DNA of 64,000 nucleotides from CADEED01 sp041395625 (GCA_041395625.1 JAWLAE010000003.1:310001-374000), one strand, 5' to 3'. Positions 41,608-50,416 are shown, numbered from the stretch's first letter. The notes: a model not told the origin generated them from the letters alone. Numbers and translations: made by a program.

Positions 41608-42612
41608 CTAGCGTGGCAGACCAAGAAACGGCAGCCGGAACCAGCGATAGCGACTGCAGAGGATTTGTGCGGCGATCGGCAAGCCCAGACCGAATATCAT
41701 GCAGGCGGCAAAGAACACCCCGGGGTTCTGCATGCTATCCACCAACATGCCGGCAAAACGGCTGCCGATGCCCACGGAAAAGGCGTGCGCCAGATAGATG
41801 AAATACGCGAAGCTGCCGACGAAGGCCAGCGGTCGCCAGGCTCTGCGGTAGCGAAATATCAGGACATTGGCAGTGACACCTACCGCCAGCGCGAGCGCAC
41901 GCTGAGTGTAGCCAGCTACCGCGAACTGCTCATATCTGAGCAGTTGCTCCGCACCCATGCAAATGACGAATAGCACGCCGCAAGTTCCGACAACGAACGG
42001 GCGCAGCAGCAGCGCACCGTAACGATTCAAGCCATATCCCAACAGGAAGAACGGCAAGAGATAAAAACCTGCGCCCAAACTGAGCAGAGCGGGCCGCGGC
42101 ACGAACAGGTTGAACGCCAGCGCAATCACGAAGCAGAGTTGCCAGTGCCGATGGCGCTCCAGCAACCGCCGATGATCGAGATAGCCGATCACGAGGAACG
42201 ACCAGAAGACCGCCATGATGAACCAGTAGTGCATGTAGCCGTACAGGTAGATGCGCCAGATCCCCTCCACCGGCTCCACCAGCCTCACTCCCGGCAGGTA
42301 CGCGCGCGCCAGATACTCGAGCGTCGACACTGTCACCAGCGGCAGCAGCAGGCGCCGTGCCTTGCGGCGATAGAAACCGGTCAGATCCGCGCCTGCGGGC
42401 CGCAGCGCGTACACATAGCCGGTGATCACCGTGAACAGCGGCATGCGGATGTAGTCGAAGACTGCCGACAACTGCCGCAAGGAGTACATGCCGCCGTCGA
42501 CCACGGCGAACGCGGGACCCGTGATGACGTGATAGGCAACCACCAGCACGATCGCCACGCCGCGCAGTGTTTCGATCGACTGGTCCTTGCCACTCGTGAT
42601 CGCAGCGCTCAT
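41608..42612 (-). CDS. Acyltransferase 3 family membrane protein
   Basis: 334 residues with about ten hydrophobic helices. The start IETLRGVAIVLVVAYHV has the catalytic-type His, and RMPLFTVITGYVYAL plus FYRRKARRLLLPL are typical of the Acyl_transf_3 (OafA/NodX-like) family. Members acylate sugars of exopolysaccharide, LPS or glucans. Substrate not predictable here. Confidence 0.88.
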   Translation of the reverse strand: MSAAITSGKDQSIETLRGVAIVLVVAYHVITGPAFAVVDGGMYSLRQLSAVFDYIRMPLFTVITGYVYALRPAGADLTGFYRRKARRLLLPLVTVSTLEYLARAYLPGVRLVEPVEGIWRIYLYGYMHYWFIMAVFWSFLVIGYLDHRRLLERHRHWQLCFVIALAFNLFVPRPALLSLGAGFYLLPFFLLGYGLNRYGALLLRPFVVGTCGVLFVICMGAEQLLRYEQFAVAGYTQRALALAVGVTANVLIFRYRRAWRPLAFVGSFAYFIYLAHAFSVGIGSRFAGMLVDSMQNPGVFFAACMIFGLGLPIAAQILCSRYRWFRLPFLGLPR

Positions 42613-42834
42613 GACTGTCTGTAACGTGCCTCACAATGGGTCGCCCAGTGTAGGGCCATGGCAGAATTTTTCACTGCGGAAACTGCTGACATCGCCAAAT
42701 GGCGACAGTTGCTGCAATGCGCCGTCTGGCACTGGCAACGCTCGGGTCGCCGCGAGCCGACAGGAGGACAAGCATACGTGCCTGCGCTACGCTGCGCGGC
42801 ACTAACTACTAACGCACACTGACGAGGTTACAGC

Positions 42835-43389
42835 ATGCGCTCACGAGTGGATTGGCGCGCCGCCACTATCGCGGTTACCTGGGCTGTCTGTACGGCACCG
42901 GCGCTCGCGGCCGACAACGGCCTCTATCTGGGCGTCGGTATCACGGAGTCGAGCGTCGACGACATCGGCGGCAGCATCGATCTCGACGACACGCGCTTCA
43001 AGATCATTGCCGGCCTGCGGCCGCTCGACTGGCTGGGGGCTGAACTGAACTACTTCGATCTCGGCAAGCAGGACCTGGGCACGGCCGGCAGCGGCAATAT
43101 CAAGGGCAATGCGATTGCGGCGTATGCGGTGGGTTATCTGGGCCTGGATCCCGCGCCCATCGATCTCTATGTCAAGGCTGGTCTTGCGCGTTGGGAACTG
43201 GACGGCAGTCTGTCTAGCGCCCTCGGCGGATTCAGCGGCTCGGACGACGGCACGGAGTTCGCCTACGGCGCGGGAGTGCAGGCGCGTCTGGGCAGCCTGG
43301 CAGCGCGCCTTGAATATGAGCGCTTTGACCTCAGTAACGCGGGCAGCGCGACGCTCTATTCGCTCGGAATCACGTGGACCTTCTTGTAG
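42835..43389 (+). CDS. Small outer-membrane beta-barrel protein
   Basis: 184 residues. A signal peptide ends PALAA. The mature part has alternating strands: NGLYLGVGITESSVDD, FKIIAGLRPLDWLGAELNYFDLGKQ, IDLYVKAGLARWELDG and FAYGAGVQARLGSLAARLEYERFDL. It ends LYSLGITWTFL with a terminal aromatic-Leu, as outer-membrane barrels do. Likely eight strands, OmpA/OmpX-like size. A structured region with an intrinsic terminator follows. Confidence 0.87.
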   Translation: MRSRVDWRAATIAVTWAVCTAPALAADNGLYLGVGITESSVDDIGGSIDLDDTRFKIIAGLRPLDWLGAELNYFDLGKQDLGTAGSGNIKGNAIAAYAVGYLGLDPAPIDLYVKAGLARWELDGSLSSALGGFSGSDDGTEFAYGAGVQARLGSLAARLEYERFDLSNAGSATLYSLGITWTFL

Positions 43390-43489
43390 CTTGTATACGA
43401 CAGGGGTACTCGCAAGTTGTTGAATCTGGGCGTTTTTAATTTTTCAGGTGGACGGAACCTTTGACGAAGTGGTCTCTCTAATTCAATGA

Positions 43490-43600
43490 GCGTCCCAAGC
43501 GCTCCCCGCTTCCCTCCCTGAGCGGGCTCGACCCGGTTACATGAGACCTGTGCCGGGTTTTCCTGGCCCCGGTGGCGCAAGCCACCGGGGCATTCTTTTT
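43490..43600 (+). ncRNA. Candidate small RNA or structured 3'UTR next to engB
   Basis: Three consecutive hairpins on the plus strand. CCCGCT/AGCGGG (43505-43510/43521-43526) has a C-rich loop TCCCTCCCTG. ACCCGG/CCGGGT (43531-43536/43553-43558) follows. Then comes a strong terminator (43567-43600). The pyrimidine loop could pair with ribosome-binding sites. In E. coli and Pseudomonas, the sRNAs Spot 42 and ErsA lie in the polA-engB interval, and this one is directly beside engB. A TTGACG at 43461-43466 is a possible -35, with no clear -10, so it may instead be processed from the upstream porin mRNA. Confidence 0.5.
43567..43600 (+). terminator. Intrinsic terminator with GCAA tetraloop
   Basis: CCCCGGTGGC (43567-43576), loop GCAA, GCCACCGGGG (43581-43590), then CATTCTTTTT. 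A perfect 10-bp stem and T-run in the plus direction. The opposite direction has no T-run, so it serves plus-strand transcripts, not engB. Confidence 0.92.
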
Positions 43601-43609
43601 GGTGCTGGG

Positions 43610-44197
43610 TCATAGTTGCGGCGTCAGCCAGTCGACCAGCAGGTTCTGCGCTTCCGCAACGCCCGTTTGGTCGTGGACCGACAGTAGCTGGACGCTCGCT
43701 TCTTCCCCCAGAACATCGCGCGCAGTCTTCAGCGCGACGGTGCGCTCGAGACGCGTGGACTTGTCGGCCTTCGACAGCAGCACATGCACCCGCTTGCCGG
43801 CATCGCGTGCCCAATCGATGAGCTGGACGTCGCGGCTGCCGATGCCGCGTCGCACGTCGACTATCAGAAAGAGACCGACCAGCGAACTACGGTCGCGCAG
43901 CGCGTCGATCAGCGCCACCCAATGGCGGCGCTCGGTTTCCGCCACCGATGCGTAGCCGTAGCCCGGCAAGTCCACGATGCGCTGCGCCGGCGCGATCTCA
44001 AAGAAGTTCAACAGTCTCGTCTGGCCAGGCGATTTGCTCGTTCGGGCCAGCGAGCGGCGTGCGGTGAGCGCATTGATGGCGCTCGACTTACCCGCGTTCG
44101 AACGCCCGGCGAAGGCCACTTCAGCACCGACGTCGGCCGGAAACTGCGCCGCACTCGCGGCGGAGATCATGAAATGTGCTTTCGGGAATCGGCTCAT
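43610..44197 (-). CDS. engB: Ribosome biogenesis GTPase EngB (YihA/YsxC)
   Basis: 195 residues. G1 loop AGRSNAGKSSAINAL (normally GRSNVGKSS), SKSPGQTRLLNFF (G2), VDLPGYGYA (G3), LSKADK (G4, here SKAD rather than TKAD). It is an essential GTPase for large-subunit assembly in most bacteria. It is transcribed away from cytochrome c4, as in pseudomonads. Confidence 0.95.
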   Translation of the reverse strand: MSRFPKAHFMISAASAAQFPADVGAEVAFAGRSNAGKSSAINALTARRSLARTSKSPGQTRLLNFFEIAPAQRIVDLPGYGYASVAETERRHWVALIDALRDRSSLVGLFLIVDVRRGIGSRDVQLIDWARDAGKRVHVLLSKADKSTRLERTVALKTARDVLGEEASVQLLSVHDQTGVAEAQNLLVDWLTPQL

Positions 44198-44339
44198 GGC
44201 TGGTCAGCATCCCGATCTGCTCATGGGGCGCCTGAGTATACGAGTGGTCCCTGTGGGTTGCGCGCGCTGCGCAACCTCTAGGCGTCGACCCTGGGCCTTG
44301 GTGTACAATTTCGCGCCTTTTTGCGGAGCCCGATGCCCC

Positions 44340-45038
44340 ATGACCACCCGTGTTTCGGCCCTGTTGCCCCCCCGTCTCCAGCTCGCGCTGGCGCTGCTGC
44401 TGTTTGCCCTACCGCTGTCTGTGACAGTCAGCGCCCAGAATGCCGATGCGTCACTGGTGGGCTCGGCGGAAGCCGGCGCCAACAAGACTGCCGTCTGCGT
44501 GGCCTGCCACGGAGTCGACGGCAACAGCGTCAACCCGGATTGGCCCAGCCTGGCTGGACAGAACGCTGCCTATATTCGTGAACAGCTCAGAATGTTCATC
44601 CAGCGAGAGCGGGTGAATGAGCTGATGTATCCGATGGTGGCGGACCTCACCCCGCAGGACATCGCGGATATCGCCGCATACTACGCGTCGCTCACGCCGA
44701 CGGGGCTCGAGGCGGACCCCTCGTACTGGCAAGCCGGCGAAAAGCTCTATCGTGCGGGCGACGCCAAGCGCGGCATTCCGGCCTGTACTGCCTGCCACGG
44801 CCCGGTCGGTCGCGGCAATCCGGCCAATGGCTATCCGGCCATCCGCGCCCAGCATTCGGTCTACTCGGCGGCACAGCTGCAAGCCTATGCGGCGGGCACT
44901 CGTTACCAGGACGCCACCGACCCCGAGAACGTCAAGAACTATGAGTCGCGCAACGGCGTGATGATGCGAACGATTGCGGCACGCCTCACAGCCGAGGACA
45001 TCCGCAATCTGGCATCGTACATGCAAGGTCTGCGCTGA
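44340..45038 (+). CDS. Diheme cytochrome c4
   Basis: 232 residues from ATG 44340. A signal peptide (LALALLLFALPLSVTVSA) precedes two similar domains, each with a heme motif: CVACHG and CTACHG. Distal Met ligands are likely in YPMVADL and NGVMMRTIAA. It carries electrons in the periplasm to terminal oxidases. A palindrome GGTTGCGC-GCGCT-GCGCAACC type sequence lies at about 44257-44277 upstream, between it and engB. dsbA follows. Confidence 0.93.
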   Translation: MTTRVSALLPPRLQLALALLLFALPLSVTVSAQNADASLVGSAEAGANKTAVCVACHGVDGNSVNPDWPSLAGQNAAYIREQLRMFIQRERVNELMYPMVADLTPQDIADIAAYYASLTPTGLEADPSYWQAGEKLYRAGDAKRGIPACTACHGPVGRGNPANGYPAIRAQHSVYSAAQLQAYAAGTRYQDATDPENVKNYESRNGVMMRTIAARLTAEDIRNLASYMQGLR

Positions 45039-45064
45039 TCCGATTCACCGCGAGGGGTGTCCAG

Positions 45065-45887
45065 ATGAATCGATACTTACTGACTTCCGGTCTCGTCGCA
45101 GTCGTCGCCGGCCTGCTGCTGAGCGGCTGCTCGCGCGAACCCGCTGCCAGCAGCGCCACCGCGCCGCCAGCGCCGAACGCGCCCGTGGCCACCGAGAGTT
45201 TCACGGCACCTGATTCGAGCTTCGTTGCGACTACGCCGAGCGAGGCGTCCACCGCGCCCACCCTGCTCGCCAGCTCGCCGACACTGGCGGCGAGCGTTGG
45301 AGCCAATGACCGCTGGAAACTCGGCACTAACTACCTGCAACTCTCGCCGGCTCAGCCTACTGGGGTGGGCCCCGGCAAAGTGGAGGTCGTCGAGGTCTTC
45401 TGGTATGGCTGCGGTCATTGCTATCAACTCGATCCATTCTTCGAAAGCTGGAAGAAGAACAAGCCTGCGTACATCGAGTTCGTCCGTTTGCCGGTGATCT
45501 GGGGACCGGTACACAAACAACATGCGCGGCTCTACTACACCGTCCAGACGCTCAAGCGGCCCGATCTGCATACCAAGGTTTTCGACGAGATCCATCAAAA
45601 GGGCAACATGCTCGCGGCGCAGACCGATCGAGGCAGCGCGCAAGCTGCATTGGGATTTCTTCAAGGCGAACGGGGTCAGTGAGAAGGATTTCAACGCCGC
45701 TTACGATTCGTTCAGCATGAACACCAACCTGCAGCGCGCTGAAGAGCTGACCAAGCGCTATCGCGTGGAAGGTGTGCCCCTGGTAGTCGTCGACGGTGTC
45801 TACACTACAGATATCGGTCAAGCGGGTGGCAACAGCAACCTGCTGACGTTGATCAACGATCTCGCCGCCAGTCGGCGCGGCAGCTGA
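45065..45887 (+). pseudogene. dsbA: Thiol:disulfide interchange protein DsbA, frameshifted
   Basis: The first part (45065-45628) gives a lipoprotein-type leader LLLSGCSREP, a long Ala/Thr/Pro linker, then VFWYGCGHCYQLDPFFESW with the CGHC active site. An extra C near 45629 (ACCGATCGAGG) shifts the frame. The second part continues EAARKLHWDFFKANGVSEKDF and includes the cis-Pro loop GVPLVVVDG, ending at 45887. Removing one base restores a full DsbA of ~273 residues. Read in frame, the protein ends at 45682 without the cis-Pro loop. Sequencing error cannot be excluded. Confidence 0.85.
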
Positions 45888-45941
45888 CGCGCAACCGCAC
45901 GCCGTTGGCGGCGGTCGTGCGGCCCGCGTGAGTCGGTCGGT

Positions 45942-46919
45942 ATGCTGAGTGCTTTCCTGCCGCAAGCCCAGGGCCTGGTCCGCACCGAGCTGCCAGACGA
46001 TGCGCTGCTGCCCGACGAGGCAATCTGGTTCGATTTGATCGAGCCAACACCAATCGAAGAAGAACGGGTCGAGAAGCATCTCGCGATCGACGTACCGACG
46101 CGGGACGAGATGCGCGAGATCGAGGCATCGAACCGTCTGTACGAAGAGGACGGCACGCTCTACATGACCGCCACGGTCGTGACCAAACTCGAGAGCGATC
46201 TGCCCGAAAATACGCAGATCACGTTCATTCTGATGCCCGGCAACAAGCTGGTCACCAATCGTTATGTCGATCCGCTGCCGTTCCGACGCTTCATCGCGTA
46301 TGCCGCGCGACACCCCAATTCCTGCGGCACGGCGTCCGGCTGCCTCGCCGGCCTGCTCGAAGCCATCGTCAATCGCATCGCCGACGTGATCGAGCGCGTG
46401 GCGACGGATCTGGATGTTGCTTCGGCCGAGGTGTTCGCCGCTTCCGGACGGCGGCGTGGCGCGGCGCGCGACTTCCGCAAGGTACTCGAAGACCTGGGCC
46501 AGGACGGCGAACTCGTTTCGAAGGCGCGCGAATCGCTCGTCAGTCTGGGCAGGCTGCTGGCCTTCCTGCAGCAATCCACCACCGTACCGCTGACGCAGGA
46601 CACGCGCTCGCGGTTTCGCAGCGTGGCCCGCGACGTACTGGCGCTGAGTGATCACGCATCGTTCCTCGGTACCAAGACCTCGTTCATCCTCGATGCGACC
46701 CTCGGCATGATCAGCATCGACCAGAACAATATTCTGAAGATCTTCTCCATGGTGACCGTGTTCCTGCTGCCGCCGTCGGTGATCGCTGCCATTTTCGGCA
46801 TGAATTTCGCGGCCATGCCATGGTTGCGCGAAAGCTGGGGCTTCGGCGTTGCCATGGCCATGATGCTGGTCGCCGCTATCGTTCCATTCGTATTTTTCAA
46901 GCGTAAAGGCTGGTTATAG
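45942..46919 (+). CDS. corA: CorA-family magnesium/cobalt transporter
   Basis: 325 residues. A long cytoplasmic alpha/beta and helical region precedes two C-terminal helices. The signature is FGMNFAAMP (usual YGMNF) at the loop between the helices, and the protein ends with the basic tail FKRKGWL. Forms a pentameric Mg2+ channel in the inner membrane. Start ATG 45942 lies 55 bases after dsbA. Confidence 0.92.
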   Translation: MLSAFLPQAQGLVRTELPDDALLPDEAIWFDLIEPTPIEEERVEKHLAIDVPTRDEMREIEASNRLYEEDGTLYMTATVVTKLESDLPENTQITFILMPGNKLVTNRYVDPLPFRRFIAYAARHPNSCGTASGCLAGLLEAIVNRIADVIERVATDLDVASAEVFAASGRRRGAARDFRKVLEDLGQDGELVSKARESLVSLGRLLAFLQQSTTVPLTQDTRSRFRSVARDVLALSDHASFLGTKTSFILDATLGMISIDQNNILKIFSMVTVFLLPPSVIAAIFGMNFAAMPWLRESWGFGVAMAMMLVAAIVPFVFFKRKGWL

Positions 46920-46942
46920 ATCGCCGCCCTGGCCTGATCGGT

Positions 46943-46948
46943 TAGAAT
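46943..46948 (+). promoter_or_regulatory. -10 box of the tRNA-Arg gene
   Basis: TAGAAT at 46943-46948, followed by a GC-rich discriminator (CCGGCGCGC) and the tRNA start 11 bases later. A GC discriminator is typical of stable-RNA promoters under stringent control. No -35 is obvious. Confidence 0.5.
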
Positions 46949-46959
46949 TCCGGCGCGCT

Positions 46960-47036
46960 GCGCCCGTAGCTCAGCTGGATAGAGTACTGCCCTCCGAAGG
47001 CAGGGGTCACTGGTTCGAATCCAGTCGGGCGCGCCA
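46960..47036 (+). tRNA. tRNA-Arg (anticodon CCG)
   Basis: A 77-base cloverleaf with encoded CCA. Acceptor GCGCCCG pairs with CGGGCGC. The D arm GCTC...GAGT, anticodon stem CTGCC/GGCAG with loop CTCCGAA, and T arm ACTGG-TTCGAAT-CCAGT are all intact. Anticodon CCG reads CGG. Its 3' end is partly repeated 881 bases downstream. Confidence 0.97.
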
Positions 47037-47040
47037 TCTT
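47016..47040 (+). repeat. attL-like repeat at the 3' end of tRNA-Arg
   Basis: CGAATCCAGTCGGGCGCGCC followed by ATCTT. It matches 47897-47921 at 22 of 25 positions. Confidence 0.7.
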
Positions 47041-47064
47041 CCACGTTTTCGGGATTGCCCTATC

Positions 47065-47475
47065 TCAGGTATCAAACGGGTTCTCTACCTTGACGCCAGC
47101 GAAATCCATACCGCGCTTCAGATCCTCCGAGAGCAGCGTCGCACAGCGCATCGCGCGAGCGGCCTCCACGACGGCGGCATCCCAATAGGATATCTGCCAT
47201 CGCACGCTCGTGGACATCGCCTCCCTGAGCAATGCCACGGAGTTCTCCTGGACCCGAAAACGCAACCACGAGTCGATCAGCGCTGCCGCCTGCTCGTGGG
47301 TCAGAGGATCTGCCCTCGAAGTACGAGTCGCCTGGACATAGAACTCCTGCAGGACCTGAACGGAGAGCGCAATGTCTTCTGCGTCGAGGATCGTCAATGC
47401 GATCTCGTGCTTCGAGCGCTCCTGTACCGCAGTACTGACCGCATAGAGCAGGATATTCGTGTCAACGAAGCGCAC
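47065..47475 (-). CDS. vapC: VapC-type PIN-domain toxin
   Basis: 136 residues. MRFVDTNILLYAVS has the first Asp, LQEFYVQATR the Glu, and SYWDAAVVEAARAM and LLSEDLKRG the later acidic residues, so all PIN catalytic positions look present. The family cleaves tRNAs or rRNA. The start overlaps the antitoxin end by 14 bases. Confidence 0.9.
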   Translation of the reverse strand: MRFVDTNILLYAVSTAVQERSKHEIALTILDAEDIALSVQVLQEFYVQATRTSRADPLTHEQAAALIDSWLRFRVQENSVALLREAMSTSVRWQISYWDAAVVEAARAMRCATLLSEDLKRGMDFAGVKVENPFDT

Positions 47476-47701
47476 GATCGTGGATCTGGTCGCGGCTCAG
47501 TCGATCGCCCGCCCGAAACCGAACGATCGATGCGATAGTTTCGTCCTGCAATCGCTTGCGGCGCTCGTAATCAGTCTCGCCGCCCGCGAAAGCGATCAGG
47601 AACTCCCGGACCGCGGCCGAAAGCGACGTGCCCCGCTCGGCGGCGCGGATGCGGGCGCGCCGGTGGGTTTCTCCATCGACAGAAACTGTGATATTTTTCA
47701 T
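47462..47701 (-). CDS. vapB: VapB-type ribbon-helix-helix antitoxin
   Basis: 79 residues from ATG 47701. NITVSVDGETHRRARIRAAERGTSLSAAVREFL is a ribbon-helix-helix domain. The acidic/basic C-terminal tail (RRKRLQDETIASIVRFRAGDRL) would bind the toxin. It precedes and overlaps vapC. Confidence 0.88.
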   Translation of the reverse strand: MKNITVSVDGETHRRARIRAAERGTSLSAAVREFLIAFAGGETDYERRKRLQDETIASIVRFRAGDRLSRDQIHDRALR

Positions 47702-47896
47702 CTCCACAGTTTCACACAACATCGTGCCCGGGACAAGCGCCAGGGGTGAGGACGACACCTGCGTTCGCGTCGCACTCCGGCGGCAACGCCCGGACCTTCG
47801 CAACAGTTCATTGCCGAATCGATCGCGTATACGCACTGGAGTGAGCCAGCGTCGATCAAGAATATTGTCGCCGACGCGCGGTTCCGTTCCGGCTTG

Positions 47897-47921
47897 CGAA
47901 TCCAGTCGCACGCGCCATTTT
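47897..47921 (+). repeat. attR-like partial duplicate of the tRNA-Arg 3' end
   Basis: CGAATCCAGTCGCACGCGCC followed by ATTTT; three mismatches against 47016-47040. It closes an 0.9-kb segment holding only vapBC. Confidence 0.7.
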
Positions 47922-47992
47922 TCGCGCGCATGGTGCCGCCGGCCGATATAATTCTGGGGTTATTCATAGGGCGATTGCCAGGGTCTAAATTC

Positions 47993-48511
47993 GTGAGCCA
48001 GCAGGATTCGCATTTCTTCAATACCTTCAGCGTCGTCATCGGCATGCTGATCGCCATCGCAATCGTGTTGTTCGCGCTCGCGCGGGCCGTGGGCGCCAGT
48101 ACGCAAATCGAGCATCTGCGCGTCGACCCGAAGTACGCGGCCGGTGTGGCCGAGAATATTGCACCCTTTGCACGAGTCGCTGTGGCGGGCCAGGACAACA
48201 GTGCGTTGGCCATCGTCGAGACCAAGGCGAGTGCCGGCTCGGGCGCACCGGCGATTCCGGAAGATCCCGCGGCAGCTTATGAGGCCGCATGCAAGACCTG
48301 CCATGGCGCCGGCATCGCGGGGGCCCCGAAGTCTGGCGATCGCGCTGCCTGGGCACCGCGGATTGCGAAGGGCAAGGACACGCTCTACAAGCACGCCATT
48401 GAAGGCTTCACCGGCGAGGGCGGCGTGATGCCTGCCAAAGGCGGCCGCGCCAGCTGGCCCGACGAGCTGATCCGCGCCACGGTCGATCACATGGTCGAGC
48501 TGAACCAGTAG
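47993..48511 (+). CDS. Membrane-anchored cytochrome c5
   Basis: 172 residues from GTG 47993. One N-terminal helix (FSVVIGMLIAIAIVLFALARAVG) anchors a single c-type heme domain: ACKTCHGAGIAGAPKSGDRAAWAPRI, with the Met ligand in GGVMPAKGG. This matches proteobacterial cytochrome c5. A perfect TATAAT at 47947-47952 lies upstream, just after the att-like repeat. Confidence 0.92.
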   Translation: MSQQDSHFFNTFSVVIGMLIAIAIVLFALARAVGASTQIEHLRVDPKYAAGVAENIAPFARVAVAGQDNSALAIVETKASAGSGAPAIPEDPAAAYEAACKTCHGAGIAGAPKSGDRAAWAPRIAKGKDTLYKHAIEGFTGEGGVMPAKGGRASWPDELIRATVDHMVELNQ

Positions 48512-48536
48512 CAGCGGTTCGCGCTGGCCACAACGA

Positions 48537-50069
48537 CTAACAGACGATCTCCCGCCGCAGCTGGATCGCTTCGGCCAGATGTGCCGGTGCGATACTCGCA
48601 GCGGCGTCGAGATCGGCAATCGTGCGCGCGACGCGCAAGACGCGATGCACGCCGCGCGCCGACAACGCCAGCCGGGCGCGTGCCACACCTACCAACTGTC
48701 GGCATGCTCGATCGAGCGTGCAGTGCGTGGCCAGGTCGCGCGGCGTGAGCAGCGCATTGGGCTTCTGCGCGCGGTGTTGCTGACGCGCACGGGCCGCGGC
48801 TACTCTGCGCGACGCCTGCGCAGTGCACAGCACGCCCTCGAGCGGCAGTGCATCGAGCAACTCGTCGTCGGCGACTCGCGGCACTTCAACCCTGAGATCG
48901 ATCCGGTCGAGCAACGGCCCGGACACGCGCGCTCGATAGCGTGCGATCTGCGGCGGTGCGCAGCGGCACCGCCCCGATGAATCGCCCAGATAGCCGCATG
49001 GACAGGGATTCATGGCCGCTACGAGCTGCACCGAGGCCGGATACTCGACCCTGAACGCCGTACGTGCGATTGACACGACGCCGCACTCGAGCGGTTCACG
49101 CAGCGATTCGAGCACGCGCCGATCGAACTCGGGCAGCTCGTCGAGGAACAGTACACCGTGATGCGCGAGACTCACCTCGCCGGGCTGCGCCCGCGGACCG
49201 CCGCCGATGATGGCATTCGCCGAGGCAGTGTGGTGCGGCGTGCGAAACGGCCGTACGCCATATCTGCGCACATCGAATCCCTCGGCGCTGACGGACGCGA
49301 TCCCGGCAACATCGAGCGCCGCATCGCGCGCCAGCGGCGGCAACAAGCCTGGCAGGCGCTGTGCAAGCATGCTCTTGCCGGTGCCCGGCGGCCCGATCAG
49401 CAACAGACTGTGCTGCCCGGCGGCGGCGATGACCAGCGCACGCTTGGCGGCCGCCTGACCACGGACGTCGGCAAGATCGGGCCGGGGCGAGCTCGCGACA
49501 TGGGCACTCATGGCCGCCACGGCTGCGTGAGCGCCGACCCGCACCGGGACATGACCAGCAGCGACACCGCAGACCGCCGACAGATCCGGCGCACCACAGA
49601 CACGTTGCACGGCAGCGATGCTCACTTCTGCCAAATTGGATTGCGGCACGACCACCGCGTGCGCCGCGCGATCCGCCGCGACCGCTGCTAACAACAAACC
49701 CCGGACCGGCTTGAGCTCACCACCGAGACCGAGCTCGCCGTAATACTCGATGTCGCTAGCCGCCTCGGCCGTGGTAAGTTGTCCGGACGCGATCAGTATG
49801 CCGAGCGCGATCGGCAGATCGTAGCGGCAGCCCTCTTTCGGCAGGTCGGCCGGCGACAGATTGACGGTGATGCGGCCAGCCGGGAAATCGAAACCGGAAT
49901 TGACCAGCGCCGCACGCACGCGCTCTTTGCTCTCCTTGACCGCGGTGGCGGGCAAGCCAACGATCGAGAACAACGGCAAACCCGTGCCGAGATGTACCTC
50001 GACATCGACGGGCGGTGCGGCCAGCCCAAGTTGTGCACGACTGGCGACGCGAGCGAGCGATGCGCTCAC
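48537..50069 (-). CDS. comM: ComM/YifB Mg-chelatase-like AAA+ ATPase
   Basis: 510 residues. An N-terminal Lon-like domain (VDVEVHLGTGLPLFSIVGLP) is followed by Walker A LLIGPPGTGKSML, Walker B GVLFLDELPEF and a zinc-binding CPCGYLGDSSGRCRC. ComM helps branch migration during natural transformation in Vibrio and Acinetobacter. Its presence alone does not show competence. Confidence 0.94.
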   Translation of the reverse strand: MSASLARVASRAQLGLAAPPVDVEVHLGTGLPLFSIVGLPATAVKESKERVRAALVNSGFDFPAGRITVNLSPADLPKEGCRYDLPIALGILIASGQLTTAEAASDIEYYGELGLGGELKPVRGLLLAAVAADRAAHAVVVPQSNLAEVSIAAVQRVCGAPDLSAVCGVAAGHVPVRVGAHAAVAAMSAHVASSPRPDLADVRGQAAAKRALVIAAAGQHSLLLIGPPGTGKSMLAQRLPGLLPPLARDAALDVAGIASVSAEGFDVRRYGVRPFRTPHHTASANAIIGGGPRAQPGEVSLAHHGVLFLDELPEFDRRVLESLREPLECGVVSIARTAFRVEYPASVQLVAAMNPCPCGYLGDSSGRCRCAPPQIARYRARVSGPLLDRIDLRVEVPRVADDELLDALPLEGVLCTAQASRRVAAARARQQHRAQKPNALLTPRDLATHCTLDRACRQLVGVARARLALSARGVHRVLRVARTIADLDAAASIAPAHLAEAIQLRREIVC

Positions 50070-50080
50070 AGACAGGGCCG

Positions 50081-50347
50081 CTACGCGTCGGTCTGATGCA
50101 GGCGCTCGGCGAGCTTCGCTTCGAGCTCCGTCACCCGCGTCTCGAGCTGCTCCAGGCGGGCGCGCGTGCGCTCCAGAACTTTGCGCTGGGCGTCGAACTC
50201 ATCACGGCCAGCCAGATCCAGCTTGGCGAGATTGGCGCGCAATACCGCGCGAAAGTTGTGCTCCAGATCCTGGCGCAGGTGCGCTACGCCAGGGGGCAAA
50301 CTCTTCAGCAAGCCACTCAGCAAGTCTTCCATGCGCGTGCTTTGCAT
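50081..50347 (-). CDS. ubiK: Ubiquinone biosynthesis accessory factor UbiK (YqiC-like)
   Basis: 88 residues from ATG 50347. RMEDLLSGLLKSLPPG at the start and a long coiled coil FDAQRKVLERTRARLEQLETRVTELEAKLAE at the end match the BMFP/UbiK family. UbiK helps the UbiJ/Ubi complex in coenzyme Q synthesis. Next to comM, as in many gammaproteobacteria. Confidence 0.92.
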   Translation of the reverse strand: MQSTRMEDLLSGLLKSLPPGVAHLRQDLEHNFRAVLRANLAKLDLAGRDEFDAQRKVLERTRARLEQLETRVTELEAKLAERLHQTDA

Positions 50348-50416
50348 AGTCGCTGACTCCTCAACAAAAGCAATCAACAGGATCGAGGGCGAGCCGCCAG
50401 GCCTGCCCCGAATTGA

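Noticed and set aside
43500..43605. Direct identification of the engB-side RNA as Spot 42 or ErsA
   Set aside because: Only position and general structure agree; I see no sequence match that would justify the name.
44257..44277. Perfect palindrome between engB and cytochrome c4 as a terminator
   Set aside because: No T-run on either strand. It may be an operator, but nothing identifies the binding protein.
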